A DNA stretch of 64,000 bases from SXOA01 sp046153945 (GCA_046153945.1 JBJXFF010000086.1:22398-86397); one strand, 5' to 3'. Numbered from the stretch's first letter, positions 43,621 to 51,812 are shown. The notes: generated by a model from the sequence alone, not told the origin. Program-made: numbers and translations.

Positions 43621-44595
43621 ATGTATAGAAATTTGCCCAAAAGCGCGATCACTGCTGCCCTGCTTACTGTTTGCCTATTGCAAGCCAGCATGGCAGCGGA
43701 CCAAACCTTTCCCTGGGGACCGTTTAGAATAATCGAAAAGAGCGACGAGAAGAACGCTGCGCTTCAGATCGAGCAGTTGATAAAGTCCGGCTTCGGAGTT
43801 CCTTCACAAGCTCGGCCAGAATCGGCCGCGGCATCTCCAGGGTCCACTCCGCTTCCGCTGCCCAGCAAGCTGGAGAAAAATTCTCCCTTCTCCCACTTGC
43901 GCCTCCCTCGCGGGCACATTTTGAGATTCGAGCGGCCCGATCGATTTTCCCTAATTGACAGTCTCCGTAAGCCCTTGCTGGAAGGCAGTTGTAAGATCAC
44001 CAAAGACGAACTGCAACTAACCTGTGAGTCCGGTCCTCTAGCCGGTGAAGAGAGTCAGAGAGTCGCTAAATACCGCTGGAAGTTTAGTTTTCCGGAAGCG
44101 GAGAAGGTCGGAGAAAATGGTGGTTCCGCCGCCTCCAAAAAGCGCCAAGCTGGCGACCAACCTCAACTGATCTTAGTCTCCCTGAATGACACTCATGGCG
44201 ATCGTGTGAAGTTGCTCTCCAACCCTTGGGGCGTACCAACGTTCCCCACCTTGCTCGTGGGCAAGTGGTGCAGCGATGAGACGCTCCGCCACACGCTTTA
44301 CGAGTTCGACTATGACGGCGTCGTCAAGCAACCCAAATCGTCCGAAGAACTTGTGGCCACGGGAAAATATGAACTGCAAGCATCTTGGGTCATAGTGACC
44401 GCCAAGAATCCGTTTGCAATCCCGGCAGCCAGCCAAACCCAAAAATCAATCTGGGTCGACGTTCAACTTACGCTCGGAAAGCTGACTTACAAACAAATCT
44501 CGGTCGCTCGGGAAATATCCGGCACAACCTATCCAAATCTCGACGACCTCAAGAAACTGAGCACCACGCCGACGCAAGTCCTCTACCGGAAATAG
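43621..44595 (+). CDS. Secreted hypothetical protein
   Basis: 324 aa from ATG at 43621; the frame extends further upstream, but GGAG and the signal peptide support this start. Signal peptide 1-28 (TAALLTVCLLQASMAAD). Mostly beta-rich mature part; near residue 205-280 it has LVGKWCSDETLRHTLYEFDYDGVV and GKYELQASWVIVTAKNP, a layout (short WxxD...YEFxxDG...Y) like small planctomycetal lipocalin-type domains. I do not recognise a named family. Confidence 0.65.
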   Translation: MYRNLPKSAITAALLTVCLLQASMAADQTFPWGPFRIIEKSDEKNAALQIEQLIKSGFGVPSQARPESAAASPGSTPLPLPSKLEKNSPFSHLRLPRGHILRFERPDRFSLIDSLRKPLLEGSCKITKDELQLTCESGPLAGEESQRVAKYRWKFSFPEAEKVGENGGSAASKKRQAGDQPQLILVSLNDTHGDRVKLLSNPWGVPTFPTLLVGKWCSDETLRHTLYEFDYDGVVKQPKSSEELVATGKYELQASWVIVTAKNPFAIPAASQTQKSIWVDVQLTLGKLTYKQISVAREISGTTYPNLDDLKKLSTTPTQVLYRK

Positions 44596-44702
44596 CCTCT
44601 CTTGGCCGTGTGCATCGGAATCCCATTTTCGACCTCCCGAGCGAACCAGGCTTTTCAAGTCAGTGGAGCCACGGGGTTGGGGCCAATAAAGGATCGACTA
44701 CG

Positions 44703-45191
44703 ATGATGCGTCCGACCGTCCCAACTTGGATTGTATTGGCAATCGCAACTTGGTCGCTCGTGCTGGGCCTCGCCCAAGCACAACAAGCCTCCGCGCCGGA
44801 GGCGGCAGCCCAGAAAGACGGAGGCAACTTAAAAAAGGCACCCGATTTCAGTAGCAATGAAATCTACTTACTTGAGTCCGCCTTAAAGTCGTTCCGCGTC
44901 GTCCAGAGGATCGATCTGCCAAACCGCGTGTACATGAAAAAAACGACGATCAGTAAGGACCACCAGTACTTTTTCACGGGGCCAGATGGAAAGCTAGATA
45001 GTCCTCAACGGTTTCTGTTAGTCGGATCGGTGGTTCGCGGCGATCGGATCGGTGGTTCGCGTGATCGCTACTTTGTTCTCACCAAGGAAGCCGCCTGGCG
45101 CAACTCCAAAGGGGCGGAAATATACTATGTTAAGGAAGATACCGCCCGTGGCTCGACGGATGCTCTGTACCCGCCCGCCCCGGACAAGTGA
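44703..45191 (+). CDS. Secreted protein with domain shared by convergent neighbour
   Basis: 162 aa from ATG at 44703, with AAAGGA upstream; the longer frame starts inside the previous gene. Signal peptide 1-24 (IVLAIATWSLVLGLAQAQQ). The mature domain (residues ~52-155: IYLLESALKSFRVVQRIDL...VVRGDRIGGSRDRYFVLT...IYYVKEDT) matches the C-terminal domain of the convergent gene at 45257. A 17-bp direct repeat (CGGATCGGTGGTTCGCG, at about 45023 and 45044) encodes part of it. Function unknown. Confidence 0.7.
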   Translation: MMRPTVPTWIVLAIATWSLVLGLAQAQQASAPEAAAQKDGGNLKKAPDFSSNEIYLLESALKSFRVVQRIDLPNRVYMKKTTISKDHQYFFTGPDGKLDSPQRFLLVGSVVRGDRIGGSRDRYFVLTKEAAWRNSKGAEIYYVKEDTARGSTDALYPPAPDK

Positions 45192-45256
45192 TATGCCGTT
45201 CGCTCCATTTGTCGGCAATGTGAAATTCTAGCGTGACCTCGCTAGGTGGCTGGGAT

Positions 45257-46102
45257 TCAATCACGCTTGGGCGCATCGTCGTCTTCGTTCGGTGTCATAA
45301 TCGCCTGCGTGCCATGCGTTGTGTCATCTTGCACGTACCAAACATCATGCGAGAACTCGCTTCGGTTCCACTTGCCTTTAATGGTGAGCACGTAGAACCG
45401 CTCTTTTGATCCACCCATCCGATCGCCGCGGATCGTCGTTCCCGATAACAAGAAGGACGCTGGCTTCCCGAGCTTCCCCGTCTTTCCCGTAATGAACTGC
45501 TGGTACTTCCCATCAGTCTCCGTTCGTTTGAAATAAACTCTCGTGCGCAAATCAATCGTCTTCACGATGCGCAGCGCCTTCAACGACTGCTCGAGCAGAT
45601 AGATGTGATCTTTGGCGGGATCAATGTTCTTGGTGAGGCCTCCTTCGACCATTGCCACGATTAACGCCTCACTAGCTCCCGCATCTTTTAGTTCGTGCTT
45701 TTGTGCGTTTGTGAGTGGAAAAACTCCCGGTGGGGATTTGATCAGACGATCAGCAATCGCCGCATCGCCGATTTTCATCCTGACAAGCTTCAACACATCC
45801 TGATACGTGACGACGTCCCCAGACGGCTCGCCTTTCTTCTTGCCGGCGGCCGCCACTGCCTTGGCCACTGTCTCCGAGGCACCCGCCTTTTTCAGCCGAT
45901 CGACTATCTCCGACGTGCTCTCAAATGCCAAGCCGCCTTTTTCGATTCGGGCCAAGATCGCCGCGTCGTCGATCTTGAGATTGATCAAGGCAGTCACATC
46001 GGCCTCGGTTAACGGCTCGTCAGCAGCCATACACCAACGACTGGTGGCCGCAACGAGCGTCAGACCTGCCAACCAAGTCCACATCCGTAGCTTCTCACGC
46101 AT
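45257..46102 (-). CDS. Secreted protein with two helical repeats and shared C-terminal domain
   Basis: 281 aa from ATG at 46102; GGAG precedes. Signal peptide 1-20. Residues ~25-75 and ~90-145 are two copies of a repeat of the form LKIxDAAIxxRIxK...LKxAGASE, known in many bacterial secreted proteins. The C-terminal ~105 residues (IYLLEQSLKALRIVKTIDLR ... IRGDRMGGSKERFYVLT ... VWYVQDDT) match the whole mature domain of the gene at 44703. The two genes converge with 65 bp between, which suggests inverted duplication of the domain. Function unknown. Confidence 0.75.
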   Translation of the reverse strand: MREKLRMWTWLAGLTLVAATSRWCMAADEPLTEADVTALINLKIDDAAILARIEKGGLAFESTSEIVDRLKKAGASETVAKAVAAAGKKKGEPSGDVVTYQDVLKLVRMKIGDAAIADRLIKSPPGVFPLTNAQKHELKDAGASEALIVAMVEGGLTKNIDPAKDHIYLLEQSLKALRIVKTIDLRTRVYFKRTETDGKYQQFITGKTGKLGKPASFLLSGTTIRGDRMGGSKERFYVLTIKGKWNRSEFSHDVWYVQDDTTHGTQAIMTPNEDDDAPKRD

Positions 46103-46888
46103 ATATGAGCTCCGTCGAATTGAGGACAATTGTCGCCAGCGGGTCAAAGCGTACGTCGGGCCGGCCAACTAATTTTGGACTGCTGCCTCACCAGGCATTC
46201 CATTTTAGTCGCTCTAGCTCGCAGACAGAAGTCATATCTTCGATAGATGCCCGATTGCCGTGTGCCAGCACCCAATGGTATTGGTGGCTGTTTCGTGTCA
46301 GCGACGGTCTTACCCGCATGCTTTTACTTAAATTCAAGCGGGACAAAGGGGACAGGTCGGGACAGGTCCAAATAAACCGCTCGGTCTGTTTCTCATCCGA
46401 AGAAAAGTAGGCCGCCAGTCCTCTGGCGAGCCCCGAGGGTGGACGATCTATCCTGAATGACGCTCTGCGGCAGAGGCCGGTTGCCTCGGCGATTGCGAAC
46501 GGGGACCGGGGCCCTCCGTCATTGGCGAGCACGACTAGGCTATTTGCAACACGCCTCATTCGCCAATGACTCCCGTCCCCCTCGCGCCGCGCCGGAGTTC
46601 GGTCGGCTACCCAGTTCGACCCGGACCCTCGCGGCGGGGCGGTCTTCTGGACATGAGAAGTCAAGGGGTAGGCCACGTCAGGGGGACGGGAATCTTTGGC
46701 GAAAGAGAGTCTTGCCCGATGGAAAGTTTATTCTCGCCAAAGATTCCCGACCCCGAGCCTGGAAAGTCTTGTGGCACTGCCAGCCGAACTCCCTGCGTGC
46801 TGACTCCTGGCCGTTAATATCAGGGGGCTGACGCCCCTCGCTCGCCTGCCCCACTTCCGAGAGGAAACTATAAGGCGCCAACAGCCGT
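46103..46888. other. Gene-free field of inverted repeats
   Basis: Nearly 0.8 kb without a supported gene; the open frames have no motifs or ribosome sites. It carries an inverted repeat at about 46518-46580 (GTCATTGGCGA / TCGCCAATGAC) and one at 46681-46754, a 15-bp stem GGGAATCTTTGGCGA. A GGCGAGC-family repeat lies at 46814-46846. Probably an accessory or decayed region. Confidence 0.6.
46814..46846 (-). repeat. GGCGAGC/GGGGGC repeat, downstream of ABC-GNAT gene
   Basis: Inverted relative of the element in pyrC: TTAATATCAGGGGGCTGACG, then CCCCTCGCTCGCC. It lies 43 bp past the end of the ABC-GNAT gene. Confidence 0.75.
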
Positions 46889-48001
46889 TCATGGGTCAAA
46901 TCTCGAACCCTCTGGTGTCCCGATCCCTGACCCCCGACCAATCCACTCAAAACTCGCCACTCCTCTCCCCGTTGAGCCGGCGACGTTTCTCCCTTCCACC
47001 CGCTGCCGGGTGCCGCCGAGGCGTTTGATGCCGAGGGGACGCCACTGGGGTGACGAGGTGCAGTAGCCGATGACCGCCGGGTGGCTGGTGGCGATGCTGA
47101 TGCGGAAGCCGCGGGTGGACTGGTCTTCGCAGACGCGCTCGGCCAGACGCAGGCCGATGCCGAGACCTTGATAGTCCGGCAGCGTGACGAGGCGGCTGAT
47201 CCGTTTGCGGCCGCGGCACCCGAGCTGGGCGAGGGCGGCGCAGAAGGCGACGGGGCGGCCGTCCCAGAGGGCGACGTAGCAAGTGGCGGCCCGCGAGAGC
47301 CCGCCGCTCAGATAATGATGTCGGGCAAAGAGGGGCCAGAGGCTTTGCCGGCAACGGCGGACTTGCAGACGAATGGGGCGTCGTTGAAGAGTCCCCCGGG
47401 CCAGTCGGCCTGTCGCCATGTCCAAGTGCCAGTCTGGAGCGAGCCACTCGAGGATGTCGTAATGGCAGGTGACGGCGATGAAGCGCATTCGATTCCACTT
47501 GCGGACCAGCCGGGCCAGGGCGGCGGACGCACACTTCGCCACAGTCCGGTCCACGACGCTGGTGAATTCGTCGAAGACGAGTAGTCCCGCATCTTGATTT
47601 GCCAACGCCCGCGCCAGCTCGCAACGGAATTTCTCACCGCCGGAGAGAACGTGATACGGCCGGAGCCAGGCGAGAGGTGTTCCCAAGCCAACTGCCGTCA
47701 GGAGCTGCGCGACTTGCTTGATCGGCAGTCCGGCGAAGGCATCAATCACTGCTTTCTCCCGCGGCCACTCGACCGGCTGATGAACGGCAGCACCGAATGC
47801 CGCACGGGCCAGCGTCGATTTCCCGCTCCCGCTGGGACCGACGATGGCGCCGATGGTCCAGTCTTCGCTCAGATCGGGCAGTTCCGCGGTGAACGTCAGC
47901 TTCTCCGCCCGCTCGCGCGGCAGATCGAACATGCCGCGGACCTGCTCGACCTTGAAGGACTCGCGGATGGGGGTGGAGACGGAGGTGGTGAAGGATGGCA
48001 T
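46889..48001 (-). CDS. ABC-type ATPase fused to GNAT acyltransferase
   Basis: 370 aa. Residues ~45-205 form a complete ABC ATPase: Walker A GPSGSGKS (55-62), signature LSGGE (119-123), Walker B LLVFDEF (Asp144-Glu145), switch His180. No membrane segments. Residues ~215-330 are a GNAT domain: YVALWDGRPVAFCAALAQL, then RLVTLPDYQGLGIGLRLAERV with the acyl-CoA loop QGLGIG (278-283). The GNAT part resembles the fold of phage Mu Mom, an adenine modifier (family-level, from memory). The domain pair is rare; I have seen similar fusions in phage and planctomycete genomes. ATG at 48001 has no ribosome site, a dispersed repeat lies directly upstream; ATG at 47932 is an alternative. Last gene of an operon. 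Confidence 0.85.
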   Translation of the reverse strand: MPSFTTSVSTPIRESFKVEQVRGMFDLPRERAEKLTFTAELPDLSEDWTIGAIVGPSGSGKSTLARAAFGAAVHQPVEWPREKAVIDAFAGLPIKQVAQLLTAVGLGTPLAWLRPYHVLSGGEKFRCELARALANQDAGLLVFDEFTSVVDRTVAKCASAALARLVRKWNRMRFIAVTCHYDILEWLAPDWHLDMATGRLARGTLQRRPIRLQVRRCRQSLWPLFARHHYLSGGLSRAATCYVALWDGRPVAFCAALAQLGCRGRKRISRLVTLPDYQGLGIGLRLAERVCEDQSTRGFRISIATSHPAVIGYCTSSPQWRPLGIKRLGGTRQRVEGRNVAGSTGRGVASFEWIGRGSGIGTPEGSRFDP

Positions 48002-48006
48002 GGGAA

Positions 48007-48040
48007 GGCGAGCGGGGGGCGTCAGCCCCCTGATAATTAA
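48007..48040 (+). repeat. GGCGAGC/GGGGGC repeat between small gene and ABC-GNAT gene
   Basis: GGCGAGCGGGGGGCGTCAGC, then CCCCTGATAATTAA. It sits 6 nt upstream of the ABC-GNAT start, where its ribosome site should be. Confidence 0.8.
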
Positions 48041-48060
48041 GGCAAGTTTTCAGTTTTCAG

Positions 48061-48252
48061 TCACATCGTCAGCAGTCTCACAATGAGGTTGCGCGAGCGG
48101 AATTCGTCATAGAGCCGTTCCTGCTCTGCTTCGTCGGCACAGTGAATGACCACTTGAAATGTGTCGCGGGGCGTTTCGCGCTGACGACGCGGTTTTCGTT
48201 GTTTCACGCGAACTGTTTTCTGGGGTGGTGCCGCGCATGGTTGCTGGCTCAT
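48061..48252 (-). CDS. Small basic protein of HTH/ABC-GNAT operon
   Basis: 63 aa from ATG at 48252 (GTG at 48255 also possible), with AAGGAG about 11 nt upstream. Basic Arg/Lys N-terminus, then FQVVIHCADEAEQERLYDEF and the C-terminus RNLIVRLLTM, a short strand-helix-strand form. Its start overlaps the HTH gene stop by one base (TGATG). Similar short proteins with FQVVxxCxDEAEQ occur next to such ABC-GNAT genes as far as I recall; function unknown, perhaps a fold-like ferredoxin-type binder. Confidence 0.72.
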   Translation of the reverse strand: MSQQPCAAPPQKTVRVKQRKPRRQRETPRDTFQVVIHCADEAEQERLYDEFRSRNLIVRLLTM

Positions 48253-48596
48253 CACGCTCTCTCCTTCTTAACACTGAACACTGAAAACTGAACACTTTCT
48301 TTAGTATCAGGGGGCTGACGCCCCCCGCTCGCCTTTCGCAACTCGCACTGCAAACAGGGCCAGAGGTAAACCCGCGAACCGCACCCCCGGCAGCGGTTCA
48401 GACATTCCTGGTCGAAGCCGGCGGGGCGGTCGTCGTGGATATCGGCCGCGGTCAGCTTCCGGCGGCCTTCCGCCGCCAGCCGGGCCACGGTGCGGCGGGA
48501 GAGGCCGGTCCGGCGGCTGACCTGGATGTAGGTATGTCCGGCAGCCAGGAGCATTCGGGCTCGCTCCTTCGTTTGGGGGAGGGCACAGGTGCGCAT
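48252..48596 (-). CDS. HTH plus zinc-ribbon protein heading ABC-GNAT operon
   Basis: 114 aa. ATG at 48596 with AAAGGA upstream. HTH of resolvase/sigma-region-4 type at residues 16-46 (LLAAGHTYIQVSRRTGLSRR). A zinc ribbon follows: C69-x2-C72 ... C81-x2-C84 in RCRGCGSRVYLWPCLQC. The last ~27 residues (ASGGRQPPDTKESVQF...) are encoded by a dispersed repeat and adjoining TTTTCAGTGTTCAG-type sequence, so the original protein probably ended near residue 88. It likely regulates its own operon or recognises DNA for it. A strong promoter lies upstream (48644-48672). Confidence 0.78.
   Translation of the reverse strand: MRTCALPQTKERARMLLAAGHTYIQVSRRTGLSRRTVARLAAEGRRKLTAADIHDDRPAGFDQECLNRCRGCGSRVYLWPCLQCELRKASGGRQPPDTKESVQFSVFSVKKERA
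48301..48333 (-). repeat. GGCGAGC/GGGGGC repeat in frame inside HTH gene
   Basis: Inverted copy TTAGTATCAGGGGGCTGACG, then CCCCCCGCTCGCC. In the HTH frame it encodes ASGGRQPPDTK, nearly the same peptide as the copy inside pyrC (ASGGREPPDTK). Confidence 0.85.
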
Positions 48597-48643
48597 GGGT
48601 CGGTCCTTTCAAAAAACACGGGAAATCGCGGCAAACTCCCTAA

Positions 48644-48672
48644 AATGTATACATGCGTATAGTACATGTCAA
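48644..48672 (-). promoter_or_regulatory. Sigma70-type promoter of the HTH-small-ABC/GNAT operon
   Basis: On the minus strand TTGACA (48672-48667), 17 nt, TACATT (48649-48644), about 48 nt before the HTH start codon. The spacer contains the palindromic ATGTATACAT-like stretch, a possible operator for the HTH protein. Inference from consensus match. Confidence 0.6.
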
Positions 48673-48816
48673 TAGGTCTTGACTACTTTGTGGCAAGAAT
48701 TCCAAAAAATATTCCCTTCCTGCCCAAGAACAATGCTGGCGAATGCTTTACAACTTCTCCCCCAGGTGCTACAGTACGGGTCATCAGGTCCTGTACTTCA
48801 AATTAGGAGTCGTCAG

Positions 48817-49101
48817 ATGGGAAAAAAGAAAGCTGTTAAGAAGGCCACCGGCGGCAACCCGGACCGCGTCCCCCGCAAGGAGCCCTATAGCTCCGACCGG
48901 ATGTCCAAGATTCTGGAACGGATCCGCGAGCAGGCGGCCCGTATTTCCGGCCTCGCCCGGGCTCTGGAAGACGCCAAGATCGACTCCCTGGTCATCGACG
49001 GGCACCAGATGCTGCTCCGCGGCCTGAACCAGATCGACAATTTTATCGACAACGCCAGCCGCAGCGTGCGGGAAGCCAAGACCGGTAAGGAAAATCTGTA
49101 A
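48817..49101 (+). CDS. Small basic, coiled-coil-forming protein
   Basis: 94 aa from ATG at 48817, with AGGAG about 7 nt upstream; the upstream frame extension lies in the promoter region. Lys-rich N-terminus (GKKKAVKKATGGNPDRVPRK) followed by a long helix (SDRMSKILERIREQAARISGLARALEDAKIDSLVIDGH) and RGLNQIDNFIDNASRSV. It looks like a planctomycete-conserved small protein. Function unknown; DNA or RNA binding is possible from the basic end. Confidence 0.65.
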   Translation: MGKKKAVKKATGGNPDRVPRKEPYSSDRMSKILERIREQAARISGLARALEDAKIDSLVIDGHQMLLRGLNQIDNFIDNASRSVREAKTGKENL

Positions 49102-49127
49102 GCTTCAGTCGAGATGCAGGGGGAATG

Positions 49128-49213
49128 GCCGCGAAGAACGCAAAAAGTCACAAAAAGATCCGGAGTTAGTTTCGCGAATTCCTCTTTTTGTGCCTCTTTG
49201 TGTTTTTCGTGGC
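49128..49213. repeat. Imperfect inverted repeat, GCGAAGAACGCAAAAAG type
   Basis: GCCGCGAAGAACGCAAAAAG, then TCACAAAAAG (49128-49157), pairs with CTTTTTGTGCCTCTTTGTG and following bases (49183-49213) at about five in six positions. It sits between convergent genes and may terminate both. Confidence 0.65.
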
Positions 49214-49233
49214 TATCCTCGTTTTTTCGCGGC

Positions 49234-50076
49234 TTATTCCCCCAACCGGGCCCGCGCTTCGTCGTGCCAGGGGCTTTCCGGCGCGAGGGCGAGAAACTCG
49301 CGCCAGTGCTCGGCCGCTTCATCGCACCGCCCTTCTTCGTCGAGCAGCCGGGCGAGATGAAAATGAGCGTCGGCGTACTCTTGATGGCAGGCAATGGCAC
49401 CTTCGAAGGCCGCAGCGGCCAGTTCCCGCTGGCCAAGTTCCGCCAGGACGCAACCAAGGTTGGCCCGGGCTTCGGCATGATCTTCGTCCAGCTCAATCGC
49501 CATGAAGTAGCGTTCCCGAGCAGCTGGCAAATCGCCCAGGCGATAGAGAGTCTCCGCCAGGTCGAAGCAGAGATCGGCCCGCGGCCCCGCTTCCGCCAGC
49601 GCGGCGCGGTATAGGTCGGCCGCTGCCGATAGATTGCCGGCCTCTTCCAGTTCCCGAGCCCCGGCAGCCAGGAGCTCGGACGAAGGGGGCGGGGAAAGTA
49701 TGGCCGGCTCGGCGTTTTCTTCCTCAGCCAGCGAATCAAAATCCATTCGCATCTGTCCCCGCGGCTCCAGAATCTCCTCCCCATGCCGCACCAGTAATTG
49801 CCCGCCGTCCACCAGAAACGTCAGCTCCGCCAGCGGCTGCTCGACGTGCGGCAGATGAACGGCAATTTCCGCCAACCTCTTCGCCAATGCCGCCGGTTTG
49901 ATGCCGGCCTGCAAGAGCCCTGCCAGCGTGCGGGCGATGGTGACCTGGGCAAAATCAAACCCCGCCACCCCATGCTCCACCTCCCGCGGCCTCAGCCACC
50001 CCCGCCGCTGCCACGCCCGGACCGACGCCACCGGCACCTTCGCAAGTTCCGCAATCATCGCCGCCGTGTAGAGCAT
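49234..50076 (-). CDS. MerR-type HTH fused to TPR repeats
   Basis: 280 aa. Residues 1-75 read as a winged-helix MerR domain (YTAAMIAELAKVPVASVRAW, then GWLRPREVEHGVAGFDFAQV). No MerR dimerisation coil follows; instead a beta segment (ELTFLVDGGQLLV) and a TPR region from ~130 (AAGARELEEAGNLSAAADLYRAAL ... CFDLAETLYRLGDLPAARERY ... ANLGCVLAELGQRELAAAAFEGAI ... FHLARLLDEEGRCDEAAEHWREFL). So a DNA-binding head on a protein-binding tail. Target unknown. Similar MerR-TPR proteins occur in planctomycetes and some other phyla. Confidence 0.8.
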   Translation of the reverse strand: MLYTAAMIAELAKVPVASVRAWQRRGWLRPREVEHGVAGFDFAQVTIARTLAGLLQAGIKPAALAKRLAEIAVHLPHVEQPLAELTFLVDGGQLLVRHGEEILEPRGQMRMDFDSLAEEENAEPAILSPPPSSELLAAGARELEEAGNLSAAADLYRAALAEAGPRADLCFDLAETLYRLGDLPAARERYFMAIELDEDHAEARANLGCVLAELGQRELAAAAFEGAIACHQEYADAHFHLARLLDEEGRCDEAAEHWREFLALAPESPWHDEARARLGE

Positions 50077-50120
50077 GGCCGGATTGTAGGCCGAGTTTCG
50101 CGCACCGAGTAGGCGGCCGC

Positions 50121-50705
50121 TCAGGGCTTCGGCACGGGGGCCGGTATCGGCGTGGTCCAGAGGTAGACGGTCCGCTCGTTAGCCCCTTCTTTCCACTGCG
50201 CCTTCTCTTTCGGAGGGACGCCGGGCATCTTGAACGTGTAGGAGACGACCCGTGATCCGGGCGGGAGTTGGTTGAGCTTGGGGATCAGGCGGACGTTGAA
50301 ATCCGGCAGCAGGTACATTGCCACCACGGTCGCATCCGAGAAGTCGGTCGTTAGGATGTCAGCCTGGCGGATTTCGACCAGATCCTCCACCCCCGCCTCG
50401 GCGACATTGCGGCGGGCATCCTCGACCGCCTCCGCCCGCAGTTCCACTCCCACCGCCCGACAGCCATATTTCTTCGCTGCCGCGACCACGATCCGGCCGT
50501 CGCCGCAGCCCAAGTCATAGACGACGTCGTCCTTGGTCACCTGGGCCATCTCCAGCATCCGCTCGACCGCATCGGGCGGGGTCGAGACATAGATGACCTG
50601 CGGCTCCTTCGTCCGCGTGGCGTCCCAGTAGAAATACCAAGAAATGCCGACAATCACTGCCGTCAGCAGCGAGTACACCGCGATCCGTTTCCTCCACGGC
50701 TTCAT
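50121..50705 (-). CDS. Membrane-anchored SAM-dependent methyltransferase
   Basis: 194 aa from ATG at 50705; the frame runs slightly further (to 50723). One N-terminal TM (IAVYSLLTAVIVGISWYFYW). SAM site DDVVYDLGCGDGRIVVAAA near residue 58 (GxGxG-like), then ELRAEAVEDARRNVAEAG and VEIRQADIL. It matches the class I methyltransferase family with KPxxxx acidic loop. The C-terminal part has PPGSRVVSYTFKMPGVPP. Substrate unknown, face probably cytosolic or periplasmic. Confidence 0.82.
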   Translation of the reverse strand: MKPWRKRIAVYSLLTAVIVGISWYFYWDATRTKEPQVIYVSTPPDAVERMLEMAQVTKDDVVYDLGCGDGRIVVAAAKKYGCRAVGVELRAEAVEDARRNVAEAGVEDLVEIRQADILTTDFSDATVVAMYLLPDFNVRLIPKLNQLPPGSRVVSYTFKMPGVPPKEKAQWKEGANERTVYLWTTPIPAPVPKP

Positions 50706-50969
50706 CAGCCAGTTCCTCGGCAATTGCGTTGTTTGAGATTACTGAACATGGCCGCCAGTGGAATTTGAGTAGAAGCAAGTTGCCTTGCTTCCTTTTTCTG
50801 GACCGCTGTCATTCCGCAATTCTCCATCGTAATCTCGGCGTGGCTGAAATTCCTACCCCCCAATTTCGTTCGCCGCACTGCCAGAATCTGAGGCGGAAGA
50901 ACGACTTGGGAAACACACAGTCTATCAGGCTTCTATCGCATTCTAAGTAGTTTTGTACTCGACGGACGC

Positions 50970-51782
50970 TTAGTGCCATTGGGTCCGAAAAATGACATAC
51001 AGCGCGACCAGCACGATGGCCGCGGCAAACACTCGCTGCAGGGCCGGCCCTGCCAGCCGCTGGGCGAGCCAACTGCCGGCGAATAATCCGCCGATGCTCC
51101 CCAGGGTGAACACTCCGGCAGTCGCCAGGGAAAGATCCTTGCCAGCCAGCAGATGACTGGCGGTCCCCGAAGCACTGACCAGGGTGATTACGAGCAGCGA
51201 CGTGCCGATGGCCCGCTGCATCCCCATGCCGCTGAACATGACGAGGGCCGGGACAATGATGAACCCGCCCCCCACCCCGAACAGCCCGGACAGGACTCCC
51301 GCACCCAGACCAATTGCCGCCAGCAGCATCGCGCACTGCGACGTCAGTGTGAGCTTCCCCTCGGGATCGCGGGCACAGGTGGGACCGGCGTTGTCGTCCA
51401 TGATGACCGGAAGGCGAGATGCCGAGTGGTTGGCCTTGAGCCACATGCGGGCGGCGATCACGAGCATCAATAAGGCGAACAGACCGAGCAGCAGCGCATC
51501 GGGAATGTAAGTCGCGAGCCACGACCCGAGCGGTGCACCGATCATCCCCGCAACAGCAAACAGCAGCCCCGTGGGAAACTCGACCAATCTCATTCGTGCC
51601 CGTTGCACGAAACCGACCAGCGAGGTGCTGCCGACCGTCAATAGCGAAACACCGACCGCTTCGCGAGCCGGAACTCCCAGTCCATAGACCAAGAGCGGGA
51701 CGGCAAAGATGGCTCCTCCTCCCCCGGTAAGTCCGAGGGAGAACCCGACCAGGGCTCCCAGTAGTAGAGTGACAAGCAACAT
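50970..51782 (-). CDS. TauE/SafE-family sulfite or sulfonate exporter
   Basis: 270 aa, about eight membrane segments, with the two-fold TauE/SafE repeat: GGGGAIFAVPLLVYGLG near residue 21 and FGVGGGFIIVPALVMFSGM near residue 165. It exports sulfite, sulfonate or related anions by family knowledge. It follows the MBL-rhodanese gene by 30 bp, and the same operon carries two persulfide enzymes, which points to removal of sulfite/thiosulfate. Confidence 0.87.
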   Translation of the reverse strand: MLLVTLLLGALVGFSLGLTGGGGAIFAVPLLVYGLGVPAREAVGVSLLTVGSTSLVGFVQRARMRLVEFPTGLLFAVAGMIGAPLGSWLATYIPDALLLGLFALLMLVIAARMWLKANHSASRLPVIMDDNAGPTCARDPEGKLTLTSQCAMLLAAIGLGAGVLSGLFGVGGGFIIVPALVMFSGMGMQRAIGTSLLVITLVSASGTASHLLAGKDLSLATAGVFTLGSIGGLFAGSWLAQRLAGPALQRVFAAAIVLVALYVIFRTQWH

Positions 51783-51812
51783 AAAACGTCCTCTGGCCGT
51801 GTCGGATTCGCG

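Noticed and set aside
46188..46676. A 162-residue minus-strand frame in the repeat field
   Set aside because: No ribosome site, no motif, and it runs through inverted repeats.
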